From: Cristatella mucedo
Taxonomy: Eukaryota; Bryozoa; Phylactolaemata; Cristatellidae
Length of the DNA: 64,000 bases
Direction of reading: 5' to 3'
Assembly: GCA_009760855.2 (NCBI GenBank)
Contig: WPIO01000026.1
Coordinates: forward strand, 3,602,501 to 3,666,500
Within the stretch, counting starts at the first letter, position 1. Each line of letters starts with the position of its first letter. The position numbers were made by a program, and so were the translations under genes. The notes beneath the pieces are model-generated. The model was not told the origin of the DNA. It saw nothing but the letters and a program-made list of their open reading frames with translations, and made no database searches. This document shows positions 1 to 42,289 of the stretch, one piece after another.

Positions 1-2690
1 CATTACCTTCCATGTGCATTCAGCTGCAACTCTTGGCTTCTAGTCTCCGCTTCTAGCTGAAGTAGCTTTGGTTGGCCTTTTGCACGATTGCAACTTGGCG
101 TTAGTTCTCCGACTTACGTACGGTCTGTACGAAGTCGACGAATGCTGAATCTCCTGCGACTTCGAAAAGATTGATCCGTTAAGTGCTATCGGTTCGAGGT
201 GGTTTCCATGTGTTTAATTCTGTTTGGCCTATAGACAAACAGACGAACTTCCAATGGGTAGAAGCTTGGCTTTGTATGACCAGCATTGGAGAGAAAAGGC
301 AAATACGTATGGCGATCAGCCGCTCAGCATGGTTCTTTCGAGTGGGCAGGACAGAGAGCTACAGCCACTGGCAGATTTATTTTGGGTCCGTCAAACGGTA
401 CGTCACGAGGATAGTCAGTCAAAGCCTCGGAGTCTTTGCCGCTGTTTATAATGGCGTAACTTCCCCTGATCCAGTAGTGCAATGTGTTCGAGCATAAGGC
501 AGTAACTTTCTCTGGGAAAATGTACTGCAACGAGGTAAGTGATAACCAGTGCACAAACTACCAGGAAGAGCAGGTGCGCTTCGCAGCCGCCCGAAGGCAA
601 CCGGGAACAGATGAAGTTCGGAGTGCAATACAATGCCATCGCTGCAGAAGAGTTGTTGCCGGTCTCGATGGACTCGGTGTGAATTTTCATTTTCCAACAG
701 TATTTTTCATCAAAAGCACATCTGGCTTTCAATACAAATTTTCTCCAGCTTTAGTACATCCTGGTAGCCTGTGGTATGACCTGCTTGAATATTTGTGCTT
801 GCCATTTTTGTTTAAGGGGCGCTCTCTGGCGATTAAACTGCAGCATCAACCGCTTGTTCACAGCAAAACTGACTAGTTGCATTCATAACAAGTGACTACT
901 GTTTCCCATAATTCTCCACTGCATTTGGGAAGAGTTTACTTGCTGTAAAAGTTCAAAGCGGCCAGCCCGAGCTCGCTGGCCTTGATTAGATGCTGGCGAC
1001 GTGTGCACCACGTGACCCACACTAATTCCTAACTCATCATAACATGCCTATGTTGTAATATGTTGTGCGAGTTTCCTCGGCGAGTTTCCAGCGTTTTGTG
1101 TATTGTACTGCGCAATGTTCCATAGCCAACTCTGGTTCTTTCTGCGTTGCCGAAGACCAAAAAGTGAAAAAGCTGGGGAGGCCACGAGCCGAAAGTGACG
1201 GCAGTAGTCGTGTCGCTCAGGCAGCCACTTCACTTCGATAGGGTGGGCAGAAAAGCCCTTTGTTGAATACTTCTTTTTTCACCCCATGCCCATCTGGCTA
1301 CGTCGTGACTTCCCGCGTTCGCGTTCCTTCAACAGTCCAATCTTTACCACAATGTGCAGACGGAACCCTCTGAATCCTCAGTGTGAGGCCAAATCTGCCC
1401 ACAGTCTGCGCACGCACAAGACTCCCGCGTCTGCATTGAATCTTTGAGCGGTTTTTCACACTGAATGCGATGTCTAATGGACTGCAATACTGGCTCCGTT
1501 TACTATTACACAGTTAATAAGAAACCCTAAGCTAATCCATTCAATAGCAGTAACTCAGTGCTGCCCGGTGGAAGTAATAGAACGCAAATGCAAGATGGTT
1601 TTTACAGCTCTATTTGCCATATATCAGATATAAGTCGAAATTCCGCACTTTGTGGAATAATGTGCACTCAATCAAAATTCGTCATCGGCGATCATAATTT
1701 GCCGCAAGCGATTGATTTACTTATTTGATATTTTTTTAAGGATTATTTTTTTTTTCGTGATTGGTCGAACACAAAAGTTCCCTACAAGGTTTTGGGGAGC
1801 CCACGTGCGCTAACCGCCAGCCTTTTTGCTGAGCTCCGTTCACCCTCTACAATTGGCAGCGAATACGGATAGTCGTGACCTTTTAAACTTGCCGAGAAGT
1901 GCGATTAAACGGCTTGCAACGGAGAGTTCAACTTGCCGAGAAGTGCGATTAAACGGAGAGTTTCTGCGACGCATAGATGTAGTGCTGGTAACTCGAGCAG
2001 CGACTGTCGCGTCAAGAATAAAAGTTATTCCTCCTCTTTCGTGCGGCGCCGGCAGCGTAGCTGGCTCTAAAGTTAATGCCTCGAAAAATTTATTGCTAAC
2101 GCAAAACGGTAATGCAGCATACTGGGTTTTCATATTTTGATGCCAGCATTGTATTTTATTTTTAACAAGTACTCCACGTGCCTTTCCACGTATCATCCTC
2201 CATCCGTGATCGGTTAAATTAATAAAACCGAAATGCAGAAAGAGTTGCACCCGTACTGCGAGACTTACCTCTGTGTTGAGGACCGTCCGTTCGCTAGTTG
2301 TAAATACTAGAATACCTATAGTCTCTATGCTATAAACTCGATGCTTCATAGCACTGACCGTGCGTGGCTCGGTCGTAAATAGACATTGTGGTGAGGAGCG
2401 AGTGCCTGCCGACCTCGTCATTGAACAAACGCAGCGAAACTGACGATTCGTACGAGCGGCAGGTAATGCACGCTGGCTGCCTGGTGATAGCCAAATATAC
2501 GGGCTCTAGATAAAGGTTGTTACGAATGGATGCAGTGGCTCTGGGGGCTACGTCCTCCGCAAAAGACGTAGCGAACGAATGGCGGTAGAACTCGCACTCA
2601 CTCGACCGAATACTAGCAGCTTGCGGCAAACAACTCGTACAAGCAATATCAGTTACATGCAGGTGCGTTGACGATTATCTAATACAGGCA
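1..2690. other. No recognisable gene
   Basis: Nothing conserved recognised. A 582-nt open frame on the minus strand (1840-2421) and a 393-nt one on the plus strand (484-876) have no familiar motifs. A bulged hairpin is at 110-137. A 25-bp segment is repeated at about 1885 and 1930. Confidence 0.5.
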
Positions 2691-2698
2691 CAATATAC

Positions 2699-2740
<42 letters not shown>

Positions 2741-2800
2741 GTGCGCGCGCACGCGCGCGTGCATGTGTGCACGTGTGCGTTTTCGTTTGTGCGTGTGTGT
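2691..2800. repeat. Microsatellite (AT)n(GT)n(CG)n
   Basis: TA repeats pass into a GT run and then alternating CG/CA. The whole stretch is alternating purine-pyrimidine, i.e. potential Z-DNA. Confidence 0.9.
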
Positions 2801-3879
2801 GAGTTTTCGTGAGTACGTATGCGTGAAAAACCTTGAAAAATTCAAGCTTTTCCTTGGAAGGCGGACCTGAAGGCCCGCTGACCTCGCTGGTAAACCACGC
2901 CTCGTGACGGGCAATCTTGCATTTTTTTCTCAGTGTAGCAAACTCTATGTGCAAGTGGAAATGTGAAAATATTGCTTAGCTTTTTATAATCGGCACCTGC
3001 GCTGAGTTCGGAAAGTGCGAAATCCCAGGGTTTCTTCTTCGGTTTCGTGCTGCAGTTGACCTTGACGAAAATCAATTCTTTGTGAAGTTTCGTCAGTGCG
3101 AAGCTGAGTGGCCGAGTCTCAAGTGGTATCTCTCGTTCTGCCGGCGATAGCGACACATTTATGCTTTACCCTTTGCTTTCGGTTGTTCGGGATCCATTGA
3201 TACCGATTTTGGCCCTTTCTCAGGTCTAGTAACTTTTTGCGTCTGGTTTTGTTAAACTGGAGTTTAATTTTCAGCTATGAAATACACTTTGCCATTGACC
3301 TTTATTATCGGGCACGGCTTATTGCCATCGGTCAGCCATGCTTGCAAATCAACAATTCTTTCTATTTACGGCATATTGTAAAGTTTACAGACAAATAAAT
3401 CGGCTATACAGGCAAATCAATCGAATCGCCTCTGTGAGACTATTTGCTGAAGTCAACGGTCTGCTTTTTCAGATCAGCACATCATTTCTGGGAGTTGCCT
3501 TTGAACGTAAAGGACTCAGACTATATAACACGCTGTTTCCAATCAAGCTTCACAATCTATAATAATAATAATAATAACAATACATTTATATAGTGTCATG
3601 ATAGAACTGAATTAGGTATAATAATATGAACACCGCTAGCCCACACAAAGCCCGATTCACGAAGACCCCAGCAACTGCTTTGAGGACAATTTAAATTGTG
3701 TGCCTCTGCTTGACAGTCTTGCAGACGGGGGGATTTCGTGGCGTCAATCAGAATTGAATTTCAGGCCAGCTGGGATCTTCCAACTAAAGCGGCGTTCACT
3801 GAATGTGGGCTGCTTAGATGCACAGCTAACTTAACTTGAAGCTTGAACTTGAACTTGAAGCTGACTTGAGTCGAAATAG
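2801..3879. other. No recognisable gene
   Basis: Only an ATA trinucleotide run at about 3560, probably a reversed LINE tail. No coding signal. Confidence 0.4.
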
Positions 3880-4355
3880 CGGGCGGCACGATGCCTAACC
3901 TGATTGGAGAGCAGCTGATAGGTAGGCTGGAGCAAGAGAATGAAAAGACCTAAAACGAAGGAGCGACAGAACTCCTTGAAGTCGATACGCCGCTTTATGG
4001 CGATCCAGTGCAGGTCGGCGAGCAGCGGTGCAAAGTGGCATATCACGCCTGGCAAACCAAGCTACCGAGTTCAGCACCAACAACAGCAACCAAGCACCAG
4101 CCTCGTGTCGCCGGCCGGAATACCTGCAGACATGTTGTGAATTACAGAAGTCGAGACGGGATGTCTAAAACGTGTTGATTAGCTTGGATGCAGTATCAAT
4201 GTCCAAGCTGGCCCGAAAATCTTGCTATGTTTCTTAGCTGTAAGTCGAGAGACTGTGGAGCTAACATGGTTGTTCCGTAAAAGTCACTCTGGAACAGGAC
4301 ACCTAGACTTGGTGCTGATGCCTCTGGAGACATGCTGGCCGAGCCCAATTCGAGG
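3880..4355 (-). mobile_element. L2-type LINE fragment, C-terminal/3' part
   Basis: The reverse complement encodes the segment APLLADLHWIAIKRRIDF, matching the intact LINE at 9.2-11.3 kb, with frame breaks. Confidence 0.75.
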
Positions 4356-4974
4356 AATAATAAATGCGAGTACGAGAGTTCCTGAAGGTCCATTTACACG
4401 GGTCACTGCCGCAACGCATATGCTGTCCCCTCTGATATTTATGTAAAGCACCGCTGCGATGGTTCAGCCTCGATGAGAGTGTCAAGGCAAACACATTAGT
4501 GGAGGCAGTTGACTAATTTTCAGATGCAGCTAGAGCACTAGCTCTCATAGTTGAAATCTATTTTAGAATTGAAAAAGTCAGATTAAGGAATAACGATCAG
4601 CAGGCTATTGGTCAGCGCGTTATTTAGTTGCTTGCGTAATCGCCGCGTAGATCACCGTCACTCTGCGGAATGGATAAAAGTGAAGAGCCTGACCGGGACA
4701 CACAGCCTTTGACGTTGTATGCCCGTTGGTGAATCAGTGCGGCTGTGAATCAGTGTGGCAGTGCCTTTGCGAAGCTATACGCTTACGTGCGTAGTCTTTA
4801 ATTTTCGAAATGAATATCCAGTGATTTTTTGAGAGTACTCACTGATCAAAGACATGAAAGCCAATATACTTGCATTTCGCTAACGGAGCAAGACCTTCAG
4901 AGGACAATGTGTTAGAAAGATTTTACAGACAAATTACTTTGACTTGTCTGAGAGCTCTCACTGGCGATAAGCTT

Positions 4975-5075
4975 CATTAATAAAATCAATAAGAATGCAT
5001 TTGATATAGCCCTCTCAGAGAACTCAATCTCTTTCTTGGCACTTTACATTTGCTGCACACAACTCATCTAGTGCA
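4975..5075 (-). mobile_element. L2-type 3' tail, reversed
   Basis: AATAAAA...GAGAACTCAATCTCTTTC...GGCACTTTACATT is the reverse of the conserved LINE terminal hairpin region. Confidence 0.7.
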
Positions 5076-5423
5076 GGGTACAAATGCCTTCCGCTCAAAC
5101 TATTTATCGGGTATCTGGTCTTCAAAGTTAAGGATGTCTTATGTGGTCATGTGATAATCTATGGTTAGGCTGCATAAAAGCCCAAGTCTAAGTCAGTCAT
5201 TGTTACCCTGAGCTTTGAACCATGCGGAAGTTGAGGCTCGTGCCGTGAGCCAGGCGAGAGCAGCAACCGAGGGCTTGTGCCAGTCGGTAGTTTTGCGACG
5301 CTCTGGGCGAGCTCATACGAGAGTTGTTATCAGCCATGGCTGATACTGGACTCATGCAGGACTGCACTTAAAGAGTACGTGTCTCTGCGCTGTAAATATA
5401 TAAAATATAATATAAATGCAACC

Positions 5424-5586
5424 GCGATGGCATACTGGGTAAGGTGGTCGCTTTTCACGACCTCAGTCCCGATGTCGTGGGTTCGAATCCTGCTTCGGGC
5501 GATCCTGTATTGCCTCTGCAAACGGTGGCGATAGCCGTAAAGGCTCTTCTTTCGCTAGGCAAAAGAGGCAGTTTAAGTCAGCTAGT
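5424..5586 (+). mobile_element. tRNA-derived SINE (family A), copy 1
   Basis: The body starts GATGGCATACTGGGTAAGG and has a perfect pol III B box GGTTCGAATCC, then GGCGATCCT and a shared 3' part GCCGTAAAGGCTCTTCT. A reversed L2 tail (about 5600-5640) follows. Confidence 0.8.
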
Positions 5587-5647
5587 ATATTTGATTCATT
5601 TGCATTGCGCCCTTGGAGAACTTGATCTCTGTTCAGGCGCTACGTAG

Positions 5648-5806
5648 CTGCGATGGCACACTAGGTAAGGCGGTTGCTTTCACGACCTCGGTCCGAAGTC
5701 GTGGGTTCGATTCCTGCGGTGGGCGATCCTTTATCGCCACTGCAAGCGGTGGTGATAGCCGTAAAGGCTCTTCTGTCGCTATACAAAAAGAGGCTGTTTA
5801 ATCAGC
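5648..5806 (+). mobile_element. tRNA-derived SINE (family A), copy 2
   Basis: Same body as copy 1, 220 bp apart and in the same orientation, with B box GGTTCGATTCC. It lies upstream of gene 1. Confidence 0.8.
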
Positions 5807-6074
5807 TAGGATTTTTTTTACGTACGAATCGTGGGGCTGGAGCCCATGACTCGGGCTTATTATCTTTACTTTGCGATCTTTACTCTGCTATCTTTGCTAT
5901 CTATCTTTCTTTGCACAGGCCGCTAGCCGCGATTCCAGCTTAGCTCAGGGCTTTTCCAGTATTTGCCGTGCGTAGGCGAAGACTAGTGCCGTTGCGAGCG
6001 CCGAAATTTCTGCCTAGAACTAACTGTCCGTACGTGAAAGTTGCTGCAACGTTCGTAACAGGAGTAAAGTTATG

Positions 6075-6130
6075 CTGACAGCTTCGCTGTCTGCTCGCCC
6101 CATGGCAGAAGCTGTCAGTCCTTCGGACTG
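6075..6130. repeat. Nested hairpins upstream of gene 1
   Basis: CTGACAGCTT (6075-6084) pairs perfectly with AAGCTGTCAG (6109-6118). Two smaller hairpins with 6-bp stems and TTC loops overlap it: GACAGC/GCTGTC (6077-6091) and CAGTCC/GGACTG (6116-6130). These pairings are mutually exclusive. Confidence 0.5.
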
Positions 6131-6423
6131 GCCTGCGGCTCGATTGCCTTTGTCGGGCGAGACAAAAGTCTAGAAGTCGGCGCCGTAGCCGACGGCCGGC
6201 GGGGATCTGGAAGACTTTTGTCGTACTGTTCGCGCCCTGGCGCATTTCGCATCCTCTCACTTCCCTTCTTCACGGATGTAGAGATGCCACAGCCGTCCTG
6301 CCGCCAATTGAAATGCAAAACCGGGCAAGGGATGTTGACATCGTGACCTTGAAAACCCCCTCCCGGATGCCTGACTGAGCCATACGTTGGGGCTCTAAGG
6401 TTTCCAGTATCCGAGATTCACTT

Positions 6424-6431
6424 TTCCGGGT
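6424..6431 (+). promoter_or_regulatory. ETS-like site TTCCGGGT upstream of gene 1 start
   Basis: Same octamer as upstream of gene 2, here 6 bp before the ATG (reverse strand ACCCGGAAAA). It could be part of the 5'UTR. Confidence 0.3.
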
Positions 6432-6437
6432 ACGGCC

Positions 6438-35911
<29,474 letters not shown>

Positions 35912-36919
35912 GCCAGCTCCAGCTGCCTGATCCGGGAGCCTGATCCGGATGATTGCTCGAAGTGCTGGGCGGTCGCGTTGGCCAGTACCAAAAGCCGATT
36001 ATTACGGTTTGGGACAAGAGCAGTAGCTTGTAAATGCTTTTCTTCGGACATGTCGTCCGATAGTTGTTTCGGCGAGCTTTGGTTATCTGTGAGTACGCTT
36101 ATTGATGGGTGGTTTATGTTGGAGCATCAGGTCATCAGTTGCTTGAAGTTGTTGTTCATGCTTGATGATGCAGATCTCCTTGATGATCCCCCCCCCAAAA
36201 GTCCTGCTTTCATCATCTGGCTTATAGAGTACTCCAACGTTTCACGAACACTGAAGTGAACCACACAGTCCCGTGGTTTAGGGCAGCCTTTCGTCGTGCA
36301 TCGTATTGAATTTGACGAATGCTGACTCATCAAGTCTTCCCATGGCATATCGTTGCGGACCTTTTCATTGGTGCAATGGGAAAAGTCATGCAGCCTTCCA
36401 TCGACGCATCGACATGTGTGCACGTGCAGATATACCTAGCCAGCCATTCACACAGTCTGCTTTAGCTGCCAACAGCTATCACTCCTGTTGTGATCGGCGA
36501 TATGACCAGGTGGCTATTGACGAATGTGCAAAAGCAGAAACTTGAATCACTTCAGTCAGGCATAGTAGTACAACTACTATATTCAGGCTGTTGTAAAACG
36601 TGCTACTCATCTTTCTAAGACTGTGGGATGAGAAATACAATGATATTATCTGGTATTTCACTGTGTGCACCAGTACAGTGTATGCACTGGCGCCCTCGTC
36701 GTCGCACTATATAGCCTTCAGCTTACGAAGTAGAAAATATTCCGCCTCAGTCAGATAAGCGATGCCTTAATCACGCGACTGTAGGTAAAGTGGATTTAGG
36801 CTGTTTTGCATCTGCTTCTCGGAGCCGAGGCAAGAGCAGTGGCATTAGTGGCCACGTCGTATCGCGTCTGTCCTGCTAAGCTTTGCTGGCTCCTTATTGT
36901 TGCTCGGTTCACGTACGCA
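35912..36919. other. Downstream of gene 1: likely 3'UTR, then intergenic
   Basis: No clear AATAAA close to the stop. A minus-strand open frame (36127-36423, 98 codons, Cys/His-rich start) has no family I recognise. Confidence 0.4.
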
Positions 36920-37260
36920 GAGAGCCAGCCGATTGCCAACACCAACAGTTTGTTGCACGACGCACGGAGCAGTGGGACGTACAACTCCCTTCGCTTCCTT
37001 CTCTTTCGACTCTCTTCTCCTCGACTACAGCTGTGCCCGAGCAGCCGTCGATGATTCATCCGAAGTGGGCCACAGCTGTGCACTGGCTGACCCTGATGGT
37101 GAATCCATCATCTGTTCACCAGCGGGTTACCAGCCTGTGTCCACACTACATCACAGGCGGACCACAGCTGTTGTACACAGGCCCCTCTCGGTGATACTCC
37201 TAACAGCTGTTCACCAGTGGTTTAGCAGAGGAGCAGTACCGGCCTGCATACAATCGAACT
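36920..37260 (+). repeat. Unclassified dispersed repeat, copy 1
   Basis: It shares with 39655-40005, in order, the words CCAGCCGAT, CCAACACCA, CTCCTCGAC, GCGGACCACAGC and GAGCAGTACC or close variants. Same orientation. No coding capacity or known family recognised. Confidence 0.6.
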
Positions 37261-38905
37261 ACACGTGTCAAGCATCGAGTCAACTTTTGGTTCCCCCCCC
37301 GGTCTCTCAGTCTGGCCGGCCGGTCGCTTTATTCGCCTACCTATCCTACCTTTGTTTTCACTCTAAATGCACTCGTTCGAGCCCACTTGTCGCTTTCCGG
37401 TCAACTTGCGGCTTTCCGGTCAACTTGCCGTTGCTCGCACGAGATTGAAATCTATGGGCGATCGAGCATTCAATTCACTTGTTCCGAAAGTCGGCAACTC
37501 TCTTCAGGCTTTAATCGATACCTGCAATTGATTGTTTTCATTCGACGCAGTGGCCTTCTCTGCTCCTCTTATACAATGCTGCTTATACTAAGCACCTAAA
37601 TTGGTCCACGTAACCATTTCATCGCTTCCGGTTTGGCCGTCTTTTTAGTATCCGAACGAGAAATGCCCTCCATAATTCGTCAACTCTATGGAAACTTAAT
37701 CGTGATCAAAGCAAATCAGACGTCATGTCTCAGCATGTAGGCGAATTTAGTTTGCTCAGTTTTGCCTTCGTGCCCTTGAACAAATCTTCTTGCGGCTCGT
37801 GCTCAAATGCGCCAGATTCCGTGAATGTTACTAACCTATGGTCTTACTAACCAGGGGTCCCAGGTGTCTTCTTCTGCACTTTCCACGATTAGGCTTGCAT
37901 GAAGCCTATCTACTCCCCCATAGCATTTGCATGATTCCTGTGAATTGCCTATTGTGAGCTCCTGGGATATAGCTCTGTGTTTACTATCCTTAGTCAATCG
38001 GCATGTTTTCTTTCAAGCATACATAACGTACGTGGATAGAGACTTGGTTCTGTCAGGATGCTGGATTTTTTACTTTGTTTTTTGGTATTAGTGTGATTAC
38101 TCAGGCTTGTATATCTATTTGGCATATTGCCTACCTGTCATTAACTACAAGTTATTTCTTTTTCTGCGTCGTGTTTTGAAGCACCTGGATATAGATTTGG
38201 TTTTCTAAGAGAGTGGTTCAAAATACCTGTTACTGTGGCGATTAGTATTACATTTATTAGTAGATAGATATACTACAGCCGACGTGGTACCTAGAGGCAG
38301 TCCAGGTTCTGTGCAGCAAATATTCGAAATTACTAGCACACCCTTCTTCGTAAAGTTTTATTCGTAGACTTGGACGATAGTTCGTTTCACAATGGTTACG
38401 TGTTGCATCTGAGAAGTGGACCATGGTGTATTTCGGATGGATTGCTTTTGATTGAGTTATTGGTCCAGGTGGCTGCATGGGCTTTGCCTTATATCCCGTG
38501 GATCGAAGCATATCGCCGGGGATCTCCAGGGATCACCGAGCTCTGACGAATTTGTGGTGGATTAAAGCAGATGAAGGTTAATTGCGCTGCAATGATATAG
38601 TGGTTCGCATCTTTGAAGCCCATTTACATTAGAACACTCAGGTAAAATGGGGTGAATTTTGGTGGGCGCGTGACAAAGGAGGCTAGTTACAATATTCCCC
38701 GGAAATTTAAATTTCGCACTGTCAATTTCAAGTCGATTTTTTCTTAATAGGAGTGGATTGGGATAACTCGCCAAGATTTCTTTCTGATACAGCTATACGC
38801 CTTGCAGCGATGTAGATGCTAAAAACTCTTTCGAGTGTACAGGAAGTTCTTGGCCGATAACAGCCACTCTTATTATCACCAGATACCTCAGATTAACACC
38901 AGTAC

Positions 38906-38942
<37 letters not shown>

Positions 38943-39654
38943 ATAACTTAAATTCTTAGAATTATTTGAAGATTTGATAGCCCTCTAAGCGATGTGTTTC
39001 ACCATGCTTGCACTGTCTGACTCTTCTTGTCTATATATTCACGTGCTCGCCCCTTCACTAGTAGAAAGCCGAACCCTTGATCCATCTTTCTTCGGCGATT
39101 GTACCCTATCGCCACTTATTTCTCCGCATTTGAGCATACGCAGATTCCATTCGTCCTCCAATTTGCTTTTTACTTGACCTCAAAAAATGTAACGCACATT
39201 CATCATCGCCCCCGGTGCTACGCCAGAACAAATGTGAAATTCCGCGCTTCGGTGTGGTTAAGACTAGCATGTCCATTATTGAGCCTGTGCTAAAAGCCAC
39301 GAATTATTTTAGCACAGATTGTAGCCGGTTGTTCGCAGGCGAAAGTGCTCAGCGCTTCATCACACGGCCTGCAGGATTCAACCACATAAGCACCCGAAAT
39401 CCCAGTATAGTGAACCTTCTTTGTCGCTGCTAGCGATGGTCCCGAACGAATCGAGGTGAACTGCTGCAGCACAACCATCCAAGGCCCGAGAGGCAAGCAG
39501 GACAGCAAGCACTGAATCACAAATAAGCAGTCAAAGCTACTAAGCTAGTTTTTCGCCGAAGGTTTGGTCCCAGTCTAGATACGTGCAAAAAAGCATATCT
39601 GCGAATGTTAAATTCTTTTGCACAATGTAGTTTAGTTCACGCATAGCACAGAAC
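37261..39654. other. Intergenic, between the two dispersed repeats
   Basis: No gene recognised. A (TA)n run is at 38910-38940. The two flanking direct repeats could be terminal repeats of a non-autonomous element, but no primer-binding or polypurine site was identified. Confidence 0.35.
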
Positions 39655-40005
39655 GCCAGCCGATGACCAACACCACCAGTTTATTTTGCTACGCATGGAG
39701 CAGAAGGAATCACGACTCCTTCGCCCCTCTCTCCGACTCAGGTCCCACTCCTCGACCACGGTTGCGCTGGCCCACGCGGATGATCCATCCAACATATGTT
39801 TACTAGCGGATTAGCGGGAGGAACAATACCGACCTGTGTCCAAGCCACATCAGAGGCGGACCACAGCCTTGCACCGGCCCGTCCCGACGATCCACCCAAC
39901 CTCTGCACCGGCCCGTCCCAACAATACTCCCAACAGCTGCTCACCGGCGGGTTAGCAAAAGAACAGTACCGACCTGTGTCCGAGCCGCGTCGCTAGCATC
40001 ATCAG
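39655..40005 (+). repeat. Unclassified dispersed repeat, copy 2
   Basis: Matches copy 1 and contains an internal tandem unit: ACCGGCCCGTCCC occurs twice about 35 bp apart (about 39872 and 39908). Confidence 0.6.
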
Positions 40006-40639
40006 ACTACACAGATGATATGGAGCATACTATTAGAATTGAGAACTAGCTAGAACTCGCTTGAACGGCATCAAACACACCGGCATGAGTGCACACTCTG
40101 TGGGAATATGGGACCTGAGTGGCTAAGAGGATACGTGCTCGCCATCATTCACTGCCGAAGACTCGAGCCCAGTGACGAATGCACATCGCCTGCCCAAAGA
40201 TTGTGCTATTTATGGCACTATGCGCGTAAATTACAGATTTTTTGTAAAGACGACCCGAAAACTATATATTCTTGCATTTTCGAGTGTGAACTGCACACGT
40301 CACCACACTGTGGATGACTGAGTTCAATATGCTGGTTCAACTAAGGAAGCGTCGTGCGTGGCTTACTTATCCGTCGAAATAGAAGCGGGAGCAAGAGCAA
40401 ACATCAATGTCTGCGTTGCCGACTCAGGCTTGAGCTGCTCCATCGGTCGTTCTGCAGGTCGATCTCCTTCCTGAACTGCAGTGGGGCACGCACTCTCTAA
40501 CTTGTCTCACTTGAGCTATTGAAGCTGCAAACCCGAACTCATCGGGTTCTTACTTCCATCATCAAGATCGAATCATTAGCAAAATTAAATCTAAGCCAGG
40601 AAGTCTTGAGTCATTGGTGAATGCTGTTCACAGAGCACT

Positions 40640-41000
40640 TTTGCTTGACTGCCGGTATCGACATTCTTTCCTTTATGCAAAGCGCTACAGTACGATGCTA
40701 GCCAATGTCCTAAATGAATTTGCACCTCTCTTTAAACGACAGGTTCGACAGATTCACCGTCCGCCGACATGTATTTAAGTTGTTTATTGAAGATCCTATT
40801 AATTCATTTAAAAATGGTTGAGTCTACATTTTAAGTATTTGTTTACATCACAGATCAATCACGCAAAAGTGTTAACGTCTATTACTGACCATCTTCTTAA
40901 CCATTTGTAATTAAGCATACCGCCCAGTTCTTCGAATAGTAACTTGGCAGATTTTTTCTCTAAATTCTTTGTAAGATTAAACAAATTAGAGCCTCCACCC
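40640..41000 (+). mobile_element. Degenerate LINE linker fragment
   Basis: AATGAATTTGCACCTCTC and later [13 protein letters not shown] correspond to the region just before RT in the intact LINE. Confidence 0.6.
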
Positions 41001-41040
41001 TTTCACTGCAATCCCACCCTGACCACAGCCCCTCATCATC

Positions 41041-41649
<609 letters not shown>

Positions 41650-42120
41650 CTGCAGTCAAGCCACTGATAATAAATTATTAGAAAGTACGTGACTTGCATC
41701 CCGTCTTCCTTTTTTCGATCTTATCCAAAACACGTGGACGATTCTTGGCTCAACAGCTAAACGATTACATCCGTTCATTAGATCGTGCAAGCAAGTTCTA
41801 TGTGGTATTTAGGGCCAACCATTACACAGAACTACTCTCTGTAGGGTTTCCGACAGCCTTCTGAACAATGCTGATCAGGGTACTGCCTCTCTGCTCGTTC
41901 TCCTACATCTCAAAGCAGCGCCTAAAATATTCAGTCAACAGATTCTTCTGGAGCACCCCTGGACACACCAAGATATGACTAGCACAGTGCTAAAGTAGTT
42001 AGGTCCTACCTGAGTGATATATATCAAAGTATCGAGGTGAACAGCTGCCGGTCATCCGGAAATTTCTTAAAGTTTGGAAAAGCTACTCCTCCAAATAGCC
42101 TTTATAAAATGGCATAAAGA
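41650..42120 (+). mobile_element. Degenerate LINE RT fragment
   Basis: Remnants of the RT region: GGGCCAACCATTACACAGA, CTCTGCTCGTTCTCC and CCTACCTGAGTGATAT align in order with the intact LINE. Confidence 0.65.
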
Positions 42121-42138
42121 AGCATATCTTCTGTGGCA

Positions 42139-42280
42139 GCCGAGCAGGTTTGGTCCAGCGGATAAGGTGCTCGCCCCGACCAAGGTCTGGCTGAGATCGT
42201 GGGCTTGAGCCCCGAGGCATATGTGAAGCGCCTGAATAGAGATTAAGTTCACTTGGGGCGCTATATAAATGAATTATATT
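42139..42280 (+). mobile_element. Composite SINE (family B): tRNA-like head with L2-type tail
   Basis: The head GTTTGGTCCAGCGGATAAGG (A-box-like) and GTGGGCTTGAGCCCC (B-box-like) are followed directly by the LINE terminal hairpin GAAGCGCCTGAATAGAGATT and GGGGCGCTATATAAATG. Such tail sharing is the known way for SINEs to use a partner LINE's enzyme. Confidence 0.78.
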
Positions 42281-42289
42281 TTTTTTATC

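Noticed and set aside
535..540. Strong donor-like GTAAGT after a short ATG frame near 484-534
   Set aside because: No partner exon, signal peptide or conserved coding found.
2842..3156. 104-codon minus-strand frame
   Set aside because: No motif, no splice support, typical chance length.
5424..5806. Genuine tRNA genes
   Set aside because: They have pol III boxes but no cloverleaf; multiple diverged copies with a common non-tRNA 3' part show they are SINEs.
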